64,000 bases of DNA from Indolivaga alginatilytica (GCF_003201355.1 NZ_QICL01000009.1:1-64000); one strand, 5' to 3'. Counted from the stretch's first letter, positions 8,907-19,431 are shown. The notes: generated by a model from the letters alone, not told the origin. Numbers and translations are program-made.

Positions 8907-11900
8907 ATGAAGAAGCGATTAATTTTAGGTCTGGCTCTGCTCTTATCTATAGGAGTATTTTCCCAGACATTAAAAAATGGAGGTTCTATGAAGTCATATG
9001 AACAAAAGTGGGCGCAGATAGAAAAGCTTGAGAAGGACGATCTGCCCAAGTCTGCAATAAATGTAATAGACGAGATTCTCAAACAGGCAATTGCAGATAA
9101 GAATACACCTCAGGCAATAAAAGCTCTCATCTACAAGAATAAGTATAAAATAGTTACAGATAATCAGGAGAATACTCAGCTATTTACTGATCTGGAAAAT
9201 CTGATAACCACTTCTAAGGATGTGAATGATAAAGCATTATTACATTCGATGTTAGCAGAAATATATCTGAACTATTATGATGCGGATAGATGGACTATTG
9301 ATCGTAGGACTAATATTGCAGGCTTTGTTCCTGATGATATGAAAGAGTGGTCGAAGAATATATTTCAAGAGAAAGCTTTAAGCAATTTGGCGGAATCAGT
9401 AAAAGATCAGCCATCTCTTCTAAAACAACCCACAAAAGATTATAAGGATATTATAGAACTGGGTGCTGATTCTCAGACATTGTATCCTACACTTTATGAT
9501 TTCTTGATGAATCGGGCAATAGATCAATCGACGAGGATAACTTCGGCAAGTAATCAAGCGTCAGAATTTCAAAAAGCTCTTACTGCAAAAAAATATAAAG
9601 TATCAGATTTGGCTGTACCTGCGTCCTATTTTGTGAAATTAGACTTCTCGGGAGAAGATAATCTTATTACTTTACAATATTATAAAGAGTTCCTTCAATC
9701 TCTTCTTAGCCGTAACAAGAATGAATCTTTAGCGTTGCTGGAACTGCAACGAAATGACTATTTATCGGGTCGTTCGGAAACATATCGAACTAAATATGCA
9801 TATGACTTTTTACAGTTGTTAGAGAAAAAGAATCAGCCCTATGATTATAATGTAGAGGTTATTGGAGCTTTAGTTGATAACTTAAATAGCAATAATGTCT
9901 CCAGATGGGGGGGCTATCGAAATATAGATCAAGGAGAGAATCCTAATACAAAGAAAGCATATGACTGGTGTAAATATGGTTTGGAGAAGTATCCTAATTA
10001 CAAGCGTATAAATCTGCTGAAAAGTAAACTGGCTTCACTTGAAAGTCCTTATGCAAGAATAGAAGGTTCGTCGGTATATCATCCTGATAATAAAAGTAAA
10101 ACTTTCAAATTGACATATAAGAATTTGAAAGAAATGACTATCAAAGTCAAGGATAAAAAGACCAAAGCAATTGTTAAGACTCAAAAAATAGCTCTTAATC
10201 CTAAGACTACGTATTCAACTGATCAACATGAGTTTACTTTAGAATTGGATAAAATAGGTAATTATGAAATAGCTGCCGATTTCGATAAGAAAAGTAATGT
10301 ACCAACTGATAATTGGTTTTCATTCAGTATTTCTACTATAGCCGATTTTGCACGAATTACAGGCGAAGACCAATATGAGTTTTATACGGTAGATCGCCTT
10401 TCGGGCAAGCCCATGAAGGATGCTTCTATTGTTATTTATGCCGTATCGTGGTCTCCGGAAAAGTACACGAAGGTGGATGAAGTAAAAACTAATGCAGAAG
10501 GTTTCGCTACATATGATCTTAAAAAATTATTAGAGGCTAATAAAAACAAAGATAATTTCAGATATGTATACCGAGTGAGTAAAGATGGGGTAGAATTGCC
10601 TCAATATCAATATTTTTCTAATACTTCGGTATATTCCCCTTCTTTAAATAATGATGTGATTAGTATATTCACCGATAGGAGTATATACCGTCCCGGTCAG
10701 ATTGTATATTTTAAAGCTATATCTGCAAAACAAGTTGACAAGAAAACAACAGTATTAAATCCGAATAAGCAATATAAAGTAAGTTTATATAATGTAAACA
10801 ATCAATTGGTTGTGGATAAAACACTTTCGACTAATGAATTCGGATCAATATCTGGTGAGTTTGTATTACCTCAAAACGGACTGTCGGGACAATATCGAAT
10901 CGAAGTGGGAGAATCTTCTCAATACATTAGTGTTGAAGAATACAAACGCCCTACTTTTCAAATTACTTTCGATAAAATAGAGAAGACATATGCCTTTGGT
11001 GATGTTGTAAAACTTACAGGGCGTGCCGAAAACTATTCGGGAGCTAAAGTACAGGGTGCTAATGTGGAGTATAGTATCACAAAAAGTTCATTCTTTAGAT
11101 GGTGGTCTCCGGCACCTACTGAAAATGTAGATAACGGAACTGTAACAACTAACGATGATGGTTCTTTTGAAATTATTTTTACTGCACCTTTAAATGATTC
11201 TCCTGCAGGAAGATTCAATAATAATATCTATAATTTTTCTGTAAATGCGGAGGTGACTGACATAAATGGTGAAACACAAAGTGGGAATTATAACTTTGCG
11301 ATAGGCGATGTTTCCATGATACTATCAGCTAATATTCCTTTACAACTAGATAAAGCTTCAAAAGAAAAGATACACGTGACGGCTACAAACCTTAACAGAC
11401 AAGTTCTCGAAGCTAAGGGTAATTATACAGTATATAGTGTATTGCCTAATGATAGTATTAAAGCAGAAGTGTTATCAGGTAGTTTTACTACAGATACTAC
11501 GGTCTTTGATCTTAGAAATGAGATTGTTAAATTACCCTCGGCTAGATATATGTTATCATTAAATGCTAAAGATGACAAGGATAGAGATGTAGTATCTCGC
11601 AGTTACTTTATCCTGTATTCTTTGGATGATAAGACTCCTCCGATCGAAACAAATGAATGGTTAATTGAAAAACAAAAGACTTTTAATTCTAGTAAAAATG
11701 CTGAGATAGTATTAGGGGTATCTGCTAAAAATGCAACTATACTGTATGACTTGCTAAAGGGCGACAAGCTATTACAACGTCAACATCTTGAGTTGAGTAA
11801 CGAGAATAAGAAATTTGTAATTCCTTATAAAGATGAGTATGGTGATCAGATTACAGCAGTATTTACATATGTAATTGATGAAAAACCATATATCAAGCAA

Positions 11901-14765
11901 GTAACTCTTTCGAAAGAAGAAGAGGCTAAGAACTTGAATTTGAAATTTGAAGTATTCAGAGATAAACTTCGTCCGGGGCAGCAGGAAGAATGGCGTATTT
12001 CTGTAAAAGATAATAAAAACAAACCTGCCTTTGCTGAATTATTGGCTTCGATGTACGACAGTTCATTAGATCAATTGCAATCTCCAAGTGTTTGGATGCT
12101 AAATCCTCAATATCAAGAATATATTTACCCTAGAGTATTTAGCGACGGTTCAGCTTTTGGAACTGAGCTTACATCATCATCTTTTATAGGTATAACTTAT
12201 AAATATGATCCGTTTAAATGGGATCAGTTAAATTGGTTTGGATTCCGTTTCTATGGCAATGGGTATGGTGTTATGGTGAGAGGTGTGTCTGTGATGTCTC
12301 CTGCTCCTGAAATGTTGCTAGGTAGAGCTGCGGGTTTAAACGCCTCTCTTGATGTTGCTGAATTAAAAGAGCATAAAGTTATTGCTAGTGAGGAAGAAGG
12401 TAAAAGTCTTGTAGAGAATTATATGGATCAGTCTGCAGAGCCTCAAATTCGTACAAATTTCAATGAGACTGCATTCTTTTACCCACAATTAAAAACAGAT
12501 AAAAATGGAGAGACTGTCATTAGTTTTACTGTTCCGGAAAGTAATACTACTTGGAGATTTAGAGCTTTAGCATATGATAAATCATTAAATATTGGAAGTT
12601 TAGAAGCGTTGTCAGTTTCTCGTAAAGAATTGATGGTTACACCTAATATGCCACGCTTTGTTCGCGAAGGTGATAAAACAAGTATATCTACCAAAATATC
12701 TAATTTATCGGATAAAGCGATCAGTGGAAAAGTTCGAATCGAATTCTTTGATCCTTTGACAGATCAAGTGAAATCAATTGGAGTATCTAATCAATATCAA
12801 GACTTTACTTTAGAGAAAGATGCTTCGGGATCGGCTACATGGACATTTGAAGTCCCTGCTGATATTGATATGCTGGGTTGTAGAATTATTGCTGAAAGCG
12901 CATCTTTTAGTGATGGTGAACAACATGTAGTTTCGGTACTTCCTAATAGGATGTTAGTAACCGAAAGCATGACTATGAATGTAAACGGAAATCAGACAAA
13001 AGATTTTACTTTTGAAAAATTGATTACTAATAAATCGAATACATTATCTAATTACCGTTTGACTCTTGAGTATACAGGAAATCCTGCTTGGTATGCCATA
13101 CAAGCACTACCTACACTGAGTAATCCAACAAATGAAAATGCTGTAAACTGGTTTGCCAGTTATTATGTAAATACTTTGGGATCGTTTATGATGAAACAGT
13201 ATCCAAAGGTGGCTACAATGATTGAGGCTTGGAAAAAACAAGGTGGAAGTAAGGAAACGCTTGTATCAAAATTGCAGAAAAATGAAGAGCTAAAAGCAGT
13301 GTTGCTGGAAGAAACCCCTTGGGTTTTAGATGCCAAAGATGAAACAGAGCAGATGAATCGTCTTTCGTTATTATTCGATTTGAATAATACGAATATGCAG
13401 ACTCAGCAAGCTATTTCCAAATTGCAGGATTTACAAAATCCTGATGGTGGATGGTCGTGGTATAAAGACATGTATTCGAGTAGAAGTATGACACAATATA
13501 TATTATATGGATTTTCGCAATTGGTAAAACTCAATGCGGTTGAATATCCTAATGAAGTACGTGTGATGCAAATGAATGCTTTAAAATACATTGATGCCCA
13601 AATATTAAAGGATTTTACTGAACTGAAAAAGCATAATCCAGATTGGGCTAAAATAAAAAGTATATCTACCAATCAATTAGAGTATTTATATGTAAGATCT
13701 AATTACAGAGATATTCCAATTGACCAAGCTACAAGAGAGGCAGAAAAATTTTATACATCTGTAGTCGAGAAAAATTGGACTGATTTGAATTTATATGAAC
13801 GTTCTCTACTTGCAGTATTGTCTGTAAGCAATGGTAATAAAGCGGTGAGTGATAAGATTATGAACTCGATTCGTGAGCACGCAACCGTTAATGATGAAAT
13901 GGGTATGTTCTGGGCAAATAATACAAGTAGTGCCTTTATGAGTAACTCTGCAGTAACTGTCCATTCTTTCATAATGGAAGCTTTCCAAGAAACAAAGGCG
14001 TCTGCCAGTGATATGAATATGATGAAACAGTGGTTGTTGAAACAAAAACAAACTCAGGTTTGGGAGTCTACTCATGCTACTATTGATGCAATATATGCAT
14101 TGTTGAGTACTGGTAGCGATTGGTTTGCATCAACAGGTGAATCTAAAATCTTTGTGAATAATAAAGAGATTGAGTCTCAAAACAAAGAACTAGGTACAGG
14201 CTATATTAAAGAGTCGTGGTCAGGAGATCAGATTTTAAATCAAATGGGTAATGTGAAGATCGAGAAATCGGGAGACGGACCAGCATGGGGTGCTATGTAT
14301 TGGCAATATTACGAAGACTTGAATAAGATCACTACTCAAAAAGGAGAGCTGAATATTGACAAGAAGTTATTTGTAGAAAAGGCAACTGCTAATGGAAAGA
14401 CATTAGTAGAAGTTACAGAATCTAATCCTCTGAAAGTAGGCGATAAAGTAACTATGCGTCTAACTGTTCGAGTAGATCGTGATATGGAGTTTGTACACTT
14501 GAAAGATATGAGAGCTTCTTGTTTCGAGCCAATAGAAACTTTATCAGGATTGAGATGGCAAAATAATACTTACTACTATCAATCAACTAAAGATGCTTCA
14601 ACTAATTTCTTTTTCGATCATTTAGCAAAAGGAACATATGTTTTTGAATATCCTGTATACGTAAATCGCAGTGGTGAATATTCTAATGGAATAACTTCTA
14701 TACAATGTATGTATGCTCCCGAATTTATATCTAACACAAATGGTATAAAAGTGATTGTTCAATAA
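8907..14765 (+). CDS. Alpha-2-macroglobulin family protein without thioester
   Basis: A 1952-residue envelope protein with a type I signal peptide (MKKRLILGLALLLSIGVFSQ). The N-terminal 450 residues are helical. After them come the macroglobulin beta domains, including the hallmark IFTDRSIYRPGQIVYFKA (about residue 586) and a carboxypeptidase-like linker segment before it. The A2M core is RTNFNETAFFYPQLKTD... with FTVPESNTTWRFRALAYD. An alpha-helical thioester-type domain follows, with LQNPDGGWSWYKD near residue 1510. Where related proteins carry C-x-E-Q, this protein reads N-A-V-N (residues 1411-1414), so it cannot form the covalent thioester trap. There is no lipobox. The family traps or senses proteases in the periplasm or at the surface; a non-covalent role is inferred here. 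Confidence 0.9.
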   Translation: MKKRLILGLALLLSIGVFSQTLKNGGSMKSYEQKWAQIEKLEKDDLPKSAINVIDEILKQAIADKNTPQAIKALIYKNKYKIVTDNQENTQLFTDLENLITTSKDVNDKALLHSMLAEIYLNYYDADRWTIDRRTNIAGFVPDDMKEWSKNIFQEKALSNLAESVKDQPSLLKQPTKDYKDIIELGADSQTLYPTLYDFLMNRAIDQSTRITSASNQASEFQKALTAKKYKVSDLAVPASYFVKLDFSGEDNLITLQYYKEFLQSLLSRNKNESLALLELQRNDYLSGRSETYRTKYAYDFLQLLEKKNQPYDYNVEVIGALVDNLNSNNVSRWGGYRNIDQGENPNTKKAYDWCKYGLEKYPNYKRINLLKSKLASLESPYARIEGSSVYHPDNKSKTFKLTYKNLKEMTIKVKDKKTKAIVKTQKIALNPKTTYSTDQHEFTLELDKIGNYEIAADFDKKSNVPTDNWFSFSISTIADFARITGEDQYEFYTVDRLSGKPMKDASIVIYAVSWSPEKYTKVDEVKTNAEGFATYDLKKLLEANKNKDNFRYVYRVSKDGVELPQYQYFSNTSVYSPSLNNDVISIFTDRSIYRPGQIVYFKAISAKQVDKKTTVLNPNKQYKVSLYNVNNQLVVDKTLSTNEFGSISGEFVLPQNGLSGQYRIEVGESSQYISVEEYKRPTFQITFDKIEKTYAFGDVVKLTGRAENYSGAKVQGANVEYSITKSSFFRWWSPAPTENVDNGTVTTNDDGSFEIIFTAPLNDSPAGRFNNNIYNFSVNAEVTDINGETQSGNYNFAIGDVSMILSANIPLQLDKASKEKIHVTATNLNRQVLEAKGNYTVYSVLPNDSIKAEVLSGSFTTDTTVFDLRNEIVKLPSARYMLSLNAKDDKDRDVVSRSYFILYSLDDKTPPIETNEWLIEKQKTFNSSKNAEIVLGVSAKNATILYDLLKGDKLLQRQHLELSNENKKFVIPYKDEYGDQITAVFTYVIDEKPYIKQVTLSKEEEAKNLNLKFEVFRDKLRPGQQEEWRISVKDNKNKPAFAELLASMYDSSLDQLQSPSVWMLNPQYQEYIYPRVFSDGSAFGTELTSSSFIGITYKYDPFKWDQLNWFGFRFYGNGYGVMVRGVSVMSPAPEMLLGRAAGLNASLDVAELKEHKVIASEEEGKSLVENYMDQSAEPQIRTNFNETAFFYPQLKTDKNGETVISFTVPESNTTWRFRALAYDKSLNIGSLEALSVSRKELMVTPNMPRFVREGDKTSISTKISNLSDKAISGKVRIEFFDPLTDQVKSIGVSNQYQDFTLEKDASGSATWTFEVPADIDMLGCRIIAESASFSDGEQHVVSVLPNRMLVTESMTMNVNGNQTKDFTFEKLITNKSNTLSNYRLTLEYTGNPAWYAIQALPTLSNPTNENAVNWFASYYVNTLGSFMMKQYPKVATMIEAWKKQGGSKETLVSKLQKNEELKAVLLEETPWVLDAKDETEQMNRLSLLFDLNNTNMQTQQAISKLQDLQNPDGGWSWYKDMYSSRSMTQYILYGFSQLVKLNAVEYPNEVRVMQMNALKYIDAQILKDFTELKKHNPDWAKIKSISTNQLEYLYVRSNYRDIPIDQATREAEKFYTSVVEKNWTDLNLYERSLLAVLSVSNGNKAVSDKIMNSIREHATVNDEMGMFWANNTSSAFMSNSAVTVHSFIMEAFQETKASASDMNMMKQWLLKQKQTQVWESTHATIDAIYALLSTGSDWFASTGESKIFVNNKEIESQNKELGTGYIKESWSGDQILNQMGNVKIEKSGDGPAWGAMYWQYYEDLNKITTQKGELNIDKKLFVEKATANGKTLVEVTESNPLKVGDKVTMRLTVRVDRDMEFVHLKDMRASCFEPIETLSGLRWQNNTYYYQSTKDASTNFFFDHLAKGTYVFEYPVYVNRSGEYSNGITSIQCMYAPEFISNTNGIKVIVQ

Positions 14766-14789
14766 AAAGATAAAATCGTATCTAAATAT

Positions 14790-14827
14790 GTATGACCTTG
14801 TGCGAAAGTACAAGGTCATACTTTTTT
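14790..14827 (+). terminator. Intrinsic terminator after the macroglobulin gene
   Basis: A 12-bp perfect stem (14790-14801 with 14810-14821), 8-nt loop and a run of T, 25 bases after the stop codon. Confidence 0.9.
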
Positions 14828-15324
14828 GCGTAAAATTATTTAATGTACTTCTAATAGTTTGGGATAATGACTAGAGTTGTATTTATGAAGATTCTAAAGA
14901 GTAAAAGAAATAGTTTAAGTCCTGAATGTTTGAAAAAAACTGGGTAATTGTCCGTTTCAAATGTAATATGACAACCTCAGAGAGTTAAAAAGACGTTATT
15001 TCTATTTGAAATCTTTGTCTACTAAACTTTTATGACCTCTTTGGTGTTATACCTAAAAGATGCCTAAATAACCCATTCTATTTATAAATGGTTATTTATT
15101 GTTAAGAGAGCATCTTGGCTTAAGATTATAGCTTGAATTATAAAATGATTACTCTTTCCAATACAATTTATTCCTTATAAAAAGTTTAGTTTCTTTAAAT
15201 AGTTGTTTATTTGATAGTTTAGTTTTTTAGGTTTAGTGTTCTATAAAAGTGTTTTGGTTATAGGTATTGTTTATTCTGCAATATTATAAGTCTATAATAT
15301 TGCGTATTAGATTATTTAGTATAG
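14828..15324. other. About 500 bp with no gene
   Basis: Very AT-rich sequence between the macroglobulin terminator and the aroB terminator. No frame of useful length is present on either strand. The only structure I see is the nested inverted repeat at 15057-15116, listed separately. Confidence 0.6.
15057..15116. other. Nested inverted repeat, possible structured RNA or decayed element
   Basis: An outer 7-bp stem (15057-15063 with 15110-15116) encloses an inner stem (15066-15077 with 15087-15097) that is perfect except for one bulged C. It is not followed by a T run, and there is no adjacent gene for it to terminate. It may be a small RNA structure, a protein site, or the remains of a repeat. 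Confidence 0.3.
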
Positions 15325-15357
15325 AAAAAGGAGCTAATATTTTATTAGCTCCTTTTT
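15325..15357. terminator. Bidirectional intrinsic terminator after aroB
   Basis: A perfect 15-bp stem (15325-15339 with 15343-15357) and 3-nt loop, with A and T runs at the ends, 29 bases beyond the aroB stop codon. Confidence 0.88.
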
Positions 15358-15386
15358 AATTATCTTATATGTAATAGGTCTACATA

Positions 15387-16445
15387 TTATGCTCCTATTG
15401 ATTCTCTTAAAAAGTCAATAGACTCAAATATATCTTCTTTTGTTGCTGTTTGATTCAATAAGCATTGCCCTATATCAGATAATAGAGTGAAATTGATTTC
15501 ATCAACTGACGCATTCTTCTTATCGTGCTTCATTAACTCGTATAGAGCCTCGTATTCGTCACAACCGAAGTAGAATGTACCATAGTTCTCTTTGATGAAT
15601 GATAAGGTCTGCCATAGCTTATCTTTGGGGAAATTACACTTCTTGTGAGACAGATATAATTCACATACAATTCCCCAAGCTACTGCATAACCGTGTTGCA
15701 TAGGTTGTTTCATTGTATAGGATAAGCTTTCGAAAGCATGCCCAATAGTGTGTCCTAAATTTAAAGATTTACGGATATTTTTTTCAAGAGGATCTTTCTC
15801 TACAATATCTTCTTTTACTTCTACCGACTCAACTACTAATTCTTTTAAAATTTGATAATCAATATTACGAGTATCAAATTGAAGAAGCTTTACCCAAGTT
15901 GATTCATTTGAGATAAGTCCATGTTTTAGCATTTCTGCATAGCCTGACATGAAATTCGAATAGTCAAGTGATTTGAAAAATACCGAGTCTATCAATACCG
16001 TTTCGGCAGCAGCAAAAGCTCCTATCTCATTTTTGAGACCATTGAAATTGATTCCAGTTTTCCCTCCGACAGCAGCGTCTACGGCTCCAAGTAGGGTGGT
16101 GGGTATATTTACGCACTTTATACCACGTTTAAAAGAGGCGGCAGCAAATCCACCTATATCAGTAATCATTCCACCTCCTAGATTGATAAGGAGAGAATTG
16201 CGCGTTGCTCCGTTGTTACACAAGAATGTCCAGATAGAAGAAAGACTCTCCATATTCTTGTTGTTATCTCCAGCTTCTATGGTTATTTTTCCAGCATTCT
16301 TTATTTCATCCAGATTATTAATCAGATGAAAACACAACTCCTCTGAATTTCTATCGGTTAGAATAAATAATTTATCATGTGGAATTACCGATAATATATT
16401 TTTAAGATCTGCATTCAGATCTGTAGATTTGATTACTTTCTGCAT
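15387..16445 (-). CDS. aroB: 3-dehydroquinate synthase
   Basis: Converts DAHP to 3-dehydroquinate, the second step of the shikimate pathway, using NAD and a divalent metal. The 352 residues have the normal family length. Signatures include LGGGMITDIGGFAAASFKRG (about 89-108, dinucleotide binding), IPTTLLGAVDAAVGGKTGIN (about 115-135), the GYAEMLKHG metal region, and the histidine ligands in LNLGHTIGHAFE (about 228-239). It is the last gene of a minus-strand run after fmt, 45 bp away, and is followed by a strong terminator. The ATG at 16445 is clear. Confidence 0.96.
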   Translation of the reverse strand: MQKVIKSTDLNADLKNILSVIPHDKLFILTDRNSEELCFHLINNLDEIKNAGKITIEAGDNNKNMESLSSIWTFLCNNGATRNSLLINLGGGMITDIGGFAAASFKRGIKCVNIPTTLLGAVDAAVGGKTGINFNGLKNEIGAFAAAETVLIDSVFFKSLDYSNFMSGYAEMLKHGLISNESTWVKLLQFDTRNIDYQILKELVVESVEVKEDIVEKDPLEKNIRKSLNLGHTIGHAFESLSYTMKQPMQHGYAVAWGIVCELYLSHKKCNFPKDKLWQTLSFIKENYGTFYFGCDEYEALYELMKHDKKNASVDEINFTLLSDIGQCLLNQTATKEDIFESIDFLRESIGA

Positions 16446-16490
16446 TATTCGATATTTTTATACTGCGAATATTAGTTTGTATATGTAGTC

Positions 16491-17462
16491 TTATTTAAAA
16501 TAACTTCCTTCCTGAAATTTGTAGCCTCTAAGGAGTTCGTCTATTTTCATAGCCTTTTTTCCCGGTAATTGTATCTCTTTGACTTCAATAGCTCCTCCCA
16601 TACATGCAATTTGCAAATACGTTTTATTATCCGTAGATATGCTACCTACAGGAAGTTGTCCTTCGGTCTGAATTTTATTGGCTGAATATATTTTTGCTGC
16701 TATCGGCTCTTCTCCAATAGTATATAGTTCAGTCCAAGCAACAGGGTAGGGAGATAGTCCCCTAATGTGATTATATATCTGCTCAACAGGCTTATTCCAG
16801 TCTATGCGACATGTTTCTTTAAATATCTTCGGCGCAGATTTGAGGTCAGCTTCATTATTGAAGAATTGCTCTTGAGGGATAGCGTCTACTTTATCTTCGA
16901 GAAGTAAGTCAACAGTTTTTTGTACAAGTTTTGCACCCATGTTCATTAGCTCGTCATGTATCTTACCTACATTGTCCGACTCTCCAATAGGAATGCGTTC
17001 TTGTGCTATTATCTTACCTGTATCAATTTCGTGTGTCAAGAAGAATGTAGTTGCTCCCGTTTCTTTTTCGCCGTTGATAATTGCCCAGTTAATAGGCGCT
17101 GCACCTCTGTACTGAGGTAATAAAGAGGCATGTAGGTTGAATGTTCCAAGGCGTGGCATATCCCAAATTACCTCTGGTAACATTCTGAATGCTACTACAA
17201 TTTGAAGATCGGCTCTTAAAGTCTTTAGCTCTTCTATAAAGTTTTCGTTCTTTAGCTTTTCGGGTTGAAGAATAGGTAGGTTCTGCTCTAATGCATATTG
17301 TTTTACAGCCGAATGTTGTATTTTATGCCCTCTGCCACTTGGTTTGTCGGGCATGGTTATAACTCCTACTACATTATAGTTATTCTCAACCAATACACGC
17401 AAACTTGCCACAGCAAAGTCTGGTGTACCCATAAAGACGATTCGTAAATCTTTTTTATCCAT
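16491..17462 (-). CDS. fmt: Methionyl-tRNA formyltransferase
   Basis: Formylates initiator Met-tRNA with 10-formyl-tetrahydrofolate, which is needed for translation initiation. The 323 residues carry the conserved start FMGTPDFAV and the folate-binding/catalytic signature FNLHASLLPQYRGAAPINWAI (Asn/His about 107-110). The formyltransferase C-terminal domain includes ICNHIRGLSPYPVAW-like sequence (YNHIRGLSPYPVAW). It lies between the ClC channel gene and aroB. A copy of the palindromic cassette sits in the 86-bp gap upstream and may drive fmt-aroB transcription. Confidence 0.96.
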   Translation of the reverse strand: MDKKDLRIVFMGTPDFAVASLRVLVENNYNVVGVITMPDKPSGRGHKIQHSAVKQYALEQNLPILQPEKLKNENFIEELKTLRADLQIVVAFRMLPEVIWDMPRLGTFNLHASLLPQYRGAAPINWAIINGEKETGATTFFLTHEIDTGKIIAQERIPIGESDNVGKIHDELMNMGAKLVQKTVDLLLEDKVDAIPQEQFFNNEADLKSAPKIFKETCRIDWNKPVEQIYNHIRGLSPYPVAWTELYTIGEEPIAAKIYSANKIQTEGQLPVGSISTDNKTYLQIACMGGAIEVKEIQLPGKKAMKIDELLRGYKFQEGSYFK

Positions 17463-17469
17463 TAATATT

Positions 17470-17551
17470 TCGTAAATATCTTTTATATCTTAATTTATGA
17501 CAGGCTTCTATTGTCCTGCTTACCTAAGCAATAAAAAGGTCTGTGACCTTA
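17470..17551 (-). repeat. Palindromic cassette, clc stop to fmt start
   Basis: The minus strand reads TAA-GGTC-ACA-GACCTT, where TAA is the stop codon of the ClC gene (complement of 17549-17551). TTTTTATTGCTTAGGTAAGCA follows in the tail. The promoter-like -7 box is poorly kept. The cassette ends directly before fmt. Confidence 0.65.
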
Positions 17552-19339
17552 ATCACGTTCAGAGAAATTATCAACTAATACCTTACGATAGTTATTCAAA
17601 ATGCTCGATTTGGATACAAATCCCATATATTTACCGTTCTCGTCAATAACAGGAAGATTCCAAGCCTTTGTTTTATCAAAGAGCGACATGATTTCTTCCA
17701 TGTGCATATTGATACTGATGACGGCAGGAGGAGATACCAAAAAGCGGGTAATCTTAAACTTATCATATAACTCGGGTCGGAACATAATATTCCGTATGTT
17801 ATCAATTAATACAACTCCACCAAGTTTCCCGTCATTATCTACCACAGGGAAAATATTTCTTGATGATTGAGTAATAACCTTTACCATATCACCCAAAGTC
17901 ATATCCGGATTTACGACTTGGAAGTTATGCTCTATAAGCGATTTTAAATCCATAAGAGTCAATACCGCTTTGTCTTTTTGATGAGTTATTAGCTCTCCTT
18001 TTTTAGCCAATCGCATGGCATATATACTATGAGGTTCAAATAATTTGATTGTGGCATATGAGATCGTAGAAACGATCAGCAGTGGAAGCAATAATTCGTA
18101 ACCACCGGTTAGTTCGGCTATCAGAAATGTTCCGGTTAAAGGTGCATGCATAACCCCGGCCATAACTCCAGCCATGCCCATAAGTGCAAAGTTTTCGTGA
18201 GGAAGAAATGGTGATAAATGAAGATGGTTCAATATATATGCAAATACGAATCCTGCAATACATCCCAAGAATAACGATGGAGCAAAGATACCACCGGTAC
18301 CACCACCACCATTGGTTGCACTGGATGCAAATACTTTAAATATAAGTAAGGAAACTAGTAACCCAACAATTCCCCATGATGAATTTTTAAGAGGGTAAAA
18401 CAGACTACCGTTCATGATGGATTCATTGTCTTTAAGACCGCTTAATAACGAATCTATAGTATCATAACCCTCACCATAGAAAGGAGGGAATAGGAAAATA
18501 AGCACACTCAATAAACTTGCTCCAAGTGCGAATTTCTGCCAATAGTTAAGTTTTCGAAATACATTTTCAATGGCATTCATTGCTCTGGTAAAGTATAAAG
18601 AGACAAGTCCGCAAAATATACCTAAGAGAATTACATAAGGTATGCGTTCAAGGTGAAATATTTCTACATAAGCATATCTGAACATTGCCCCCGTGCCTGT
18701 AGTCATGTAAGCAAAGGTAGCGGCAGTAACCGATGTTACCAATAGAGGAAGCACGGTAGTCATTGTTAAGTCGAGCATCAATACCTCGATAACGAATACC
18801 AGACCTGCAATAGGTGCCTTAAAGATACCTGCAATAGCTCCGGCAGCACCGCAACCTATAAGTAGCATTAAATGGCGTTGTTCTATTTTGAAAGCACGAC
18901 CCAAGTTTGAACCGATGGCTGCACCTGTTAATACAATGGGTGCCTCTGCTCCGACCGATCCCCCAAAACCAATGGTTACAGAACTGGCAAGGATAGAGGT
19001 ATACATATTATGAGCTCTTATATAGCTTTTGCGTTGAGATATGGCATAGAGTATTTTGGTTACTCCATGACTTATATCATCTCTCACTACATATTTTACA
19101 AAAAGTCCGGCTATGAGAATACCTGCTACGGGATAAATCAGATATAAAAAATTGACATGTGAATCAGTGAAATTATCAGTAAGAACGTGCTGTATAAAAT
19201 GAATTATTGTTTTAAGTATAAGTGCTGCCGCAGAAGTAAGTATACCAACAAGAAAACTTAGAAAAATAATAAAGTGCTGTTCTTTGACATTCCTGTTCTT
19301 CCAGGCTATAAAATTGTTAAAAGTGCTTTTCTCCGACAT
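17549..19339 (-). CDS. ClC family chloride channel/antiporter with CBS pair
   Basis: An inner-membrane protein of 596 residues from the preferred ATG at 19339; the upstream TTG at 19363 would add eight residues. The ClC core of about ten helices contains GGSVGAEAPIVLTG (gating glutamate in GAEAP), GIFKAPIAGLVFVIE and GGGGTGGIFAPSLFLG, matching the selectivity-filter and anion-pathway regions. Two C-terminal CBS domains (about residues 445-590, with FPVVDNDGKLGGVV and LPVIDENGKYMGFV) probably bind nucleotides and regulate it. Whether it is a channel or an H+/Cl- exchanger cannot be decided here. The same neighbourhood (tsaC, ClC, fmt) is familiar from other Bacteroidales. Confidence 0.92.
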   Translation of the reverse strand: MSEKSTFNNFIAWKNRNVKEQHFIIFLSFLVGILTSAAALILKTIIHFIQHVLTDNFTDSHVNFLYLIYPVAGILIAGLFVKYVVRDDISHGVTKILYAISQRKSYIRAHNMYTSILASSVTIGFGGSVGAEAPIVLTGAAIGSNLGRAFKIEQRHLMLLIGCGAAGAIAGIFKAPIAGLVFVIEVLMLDLTMTTVLPLLVTSVTAATFAYMTTGTGAMFRYAYVEIFHLERIPYVILLGIFCGLVSLYFTRAMNAIENVFRKLNYWQKFALGASLLSVLIFLFPPFYGEGYDTIDSLLSGLKDNESIMNGSLFYPLKNSSWGIVGLLVSLLIFKVFASSATNGGGGTGGIFAPSLFLGCIAGFVFAYILNHLHLSPFLPHENFALMGMAGVMAGVMHAPLTGTFLIAELTGGYELLLPLLIVSTISYATIKLFEPHSIYAMRLAKKGELITHQKDKAVLTLMDLKSLIEHNFQVVNPDMTLGDMVKVITQSSRNIFPVVDNDGKLGGVVLIDNIRNIMFRPELYDKFKITRFLVSPPAVISINMHMEEIMSLFDKTKAWNLPVIDENGKYMGFVSKSSILNNYRKVLVDNFSERD

Positions 19340-19431
19340 ACCTATAAATCTTATGAACCTCAAATTTACAAATAAGAATACAAAGAAAGAAGCTTTTAAA
19401 CGATCAAATTCCGAAAATATGCAGAAGCCGT

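Noticed and set aside
15973-16329. 118-codon plus-strand frame inside aroB
   Set aside because: It is a shadow on the opposite strand of a well-supported aroB gene with all its motifs.
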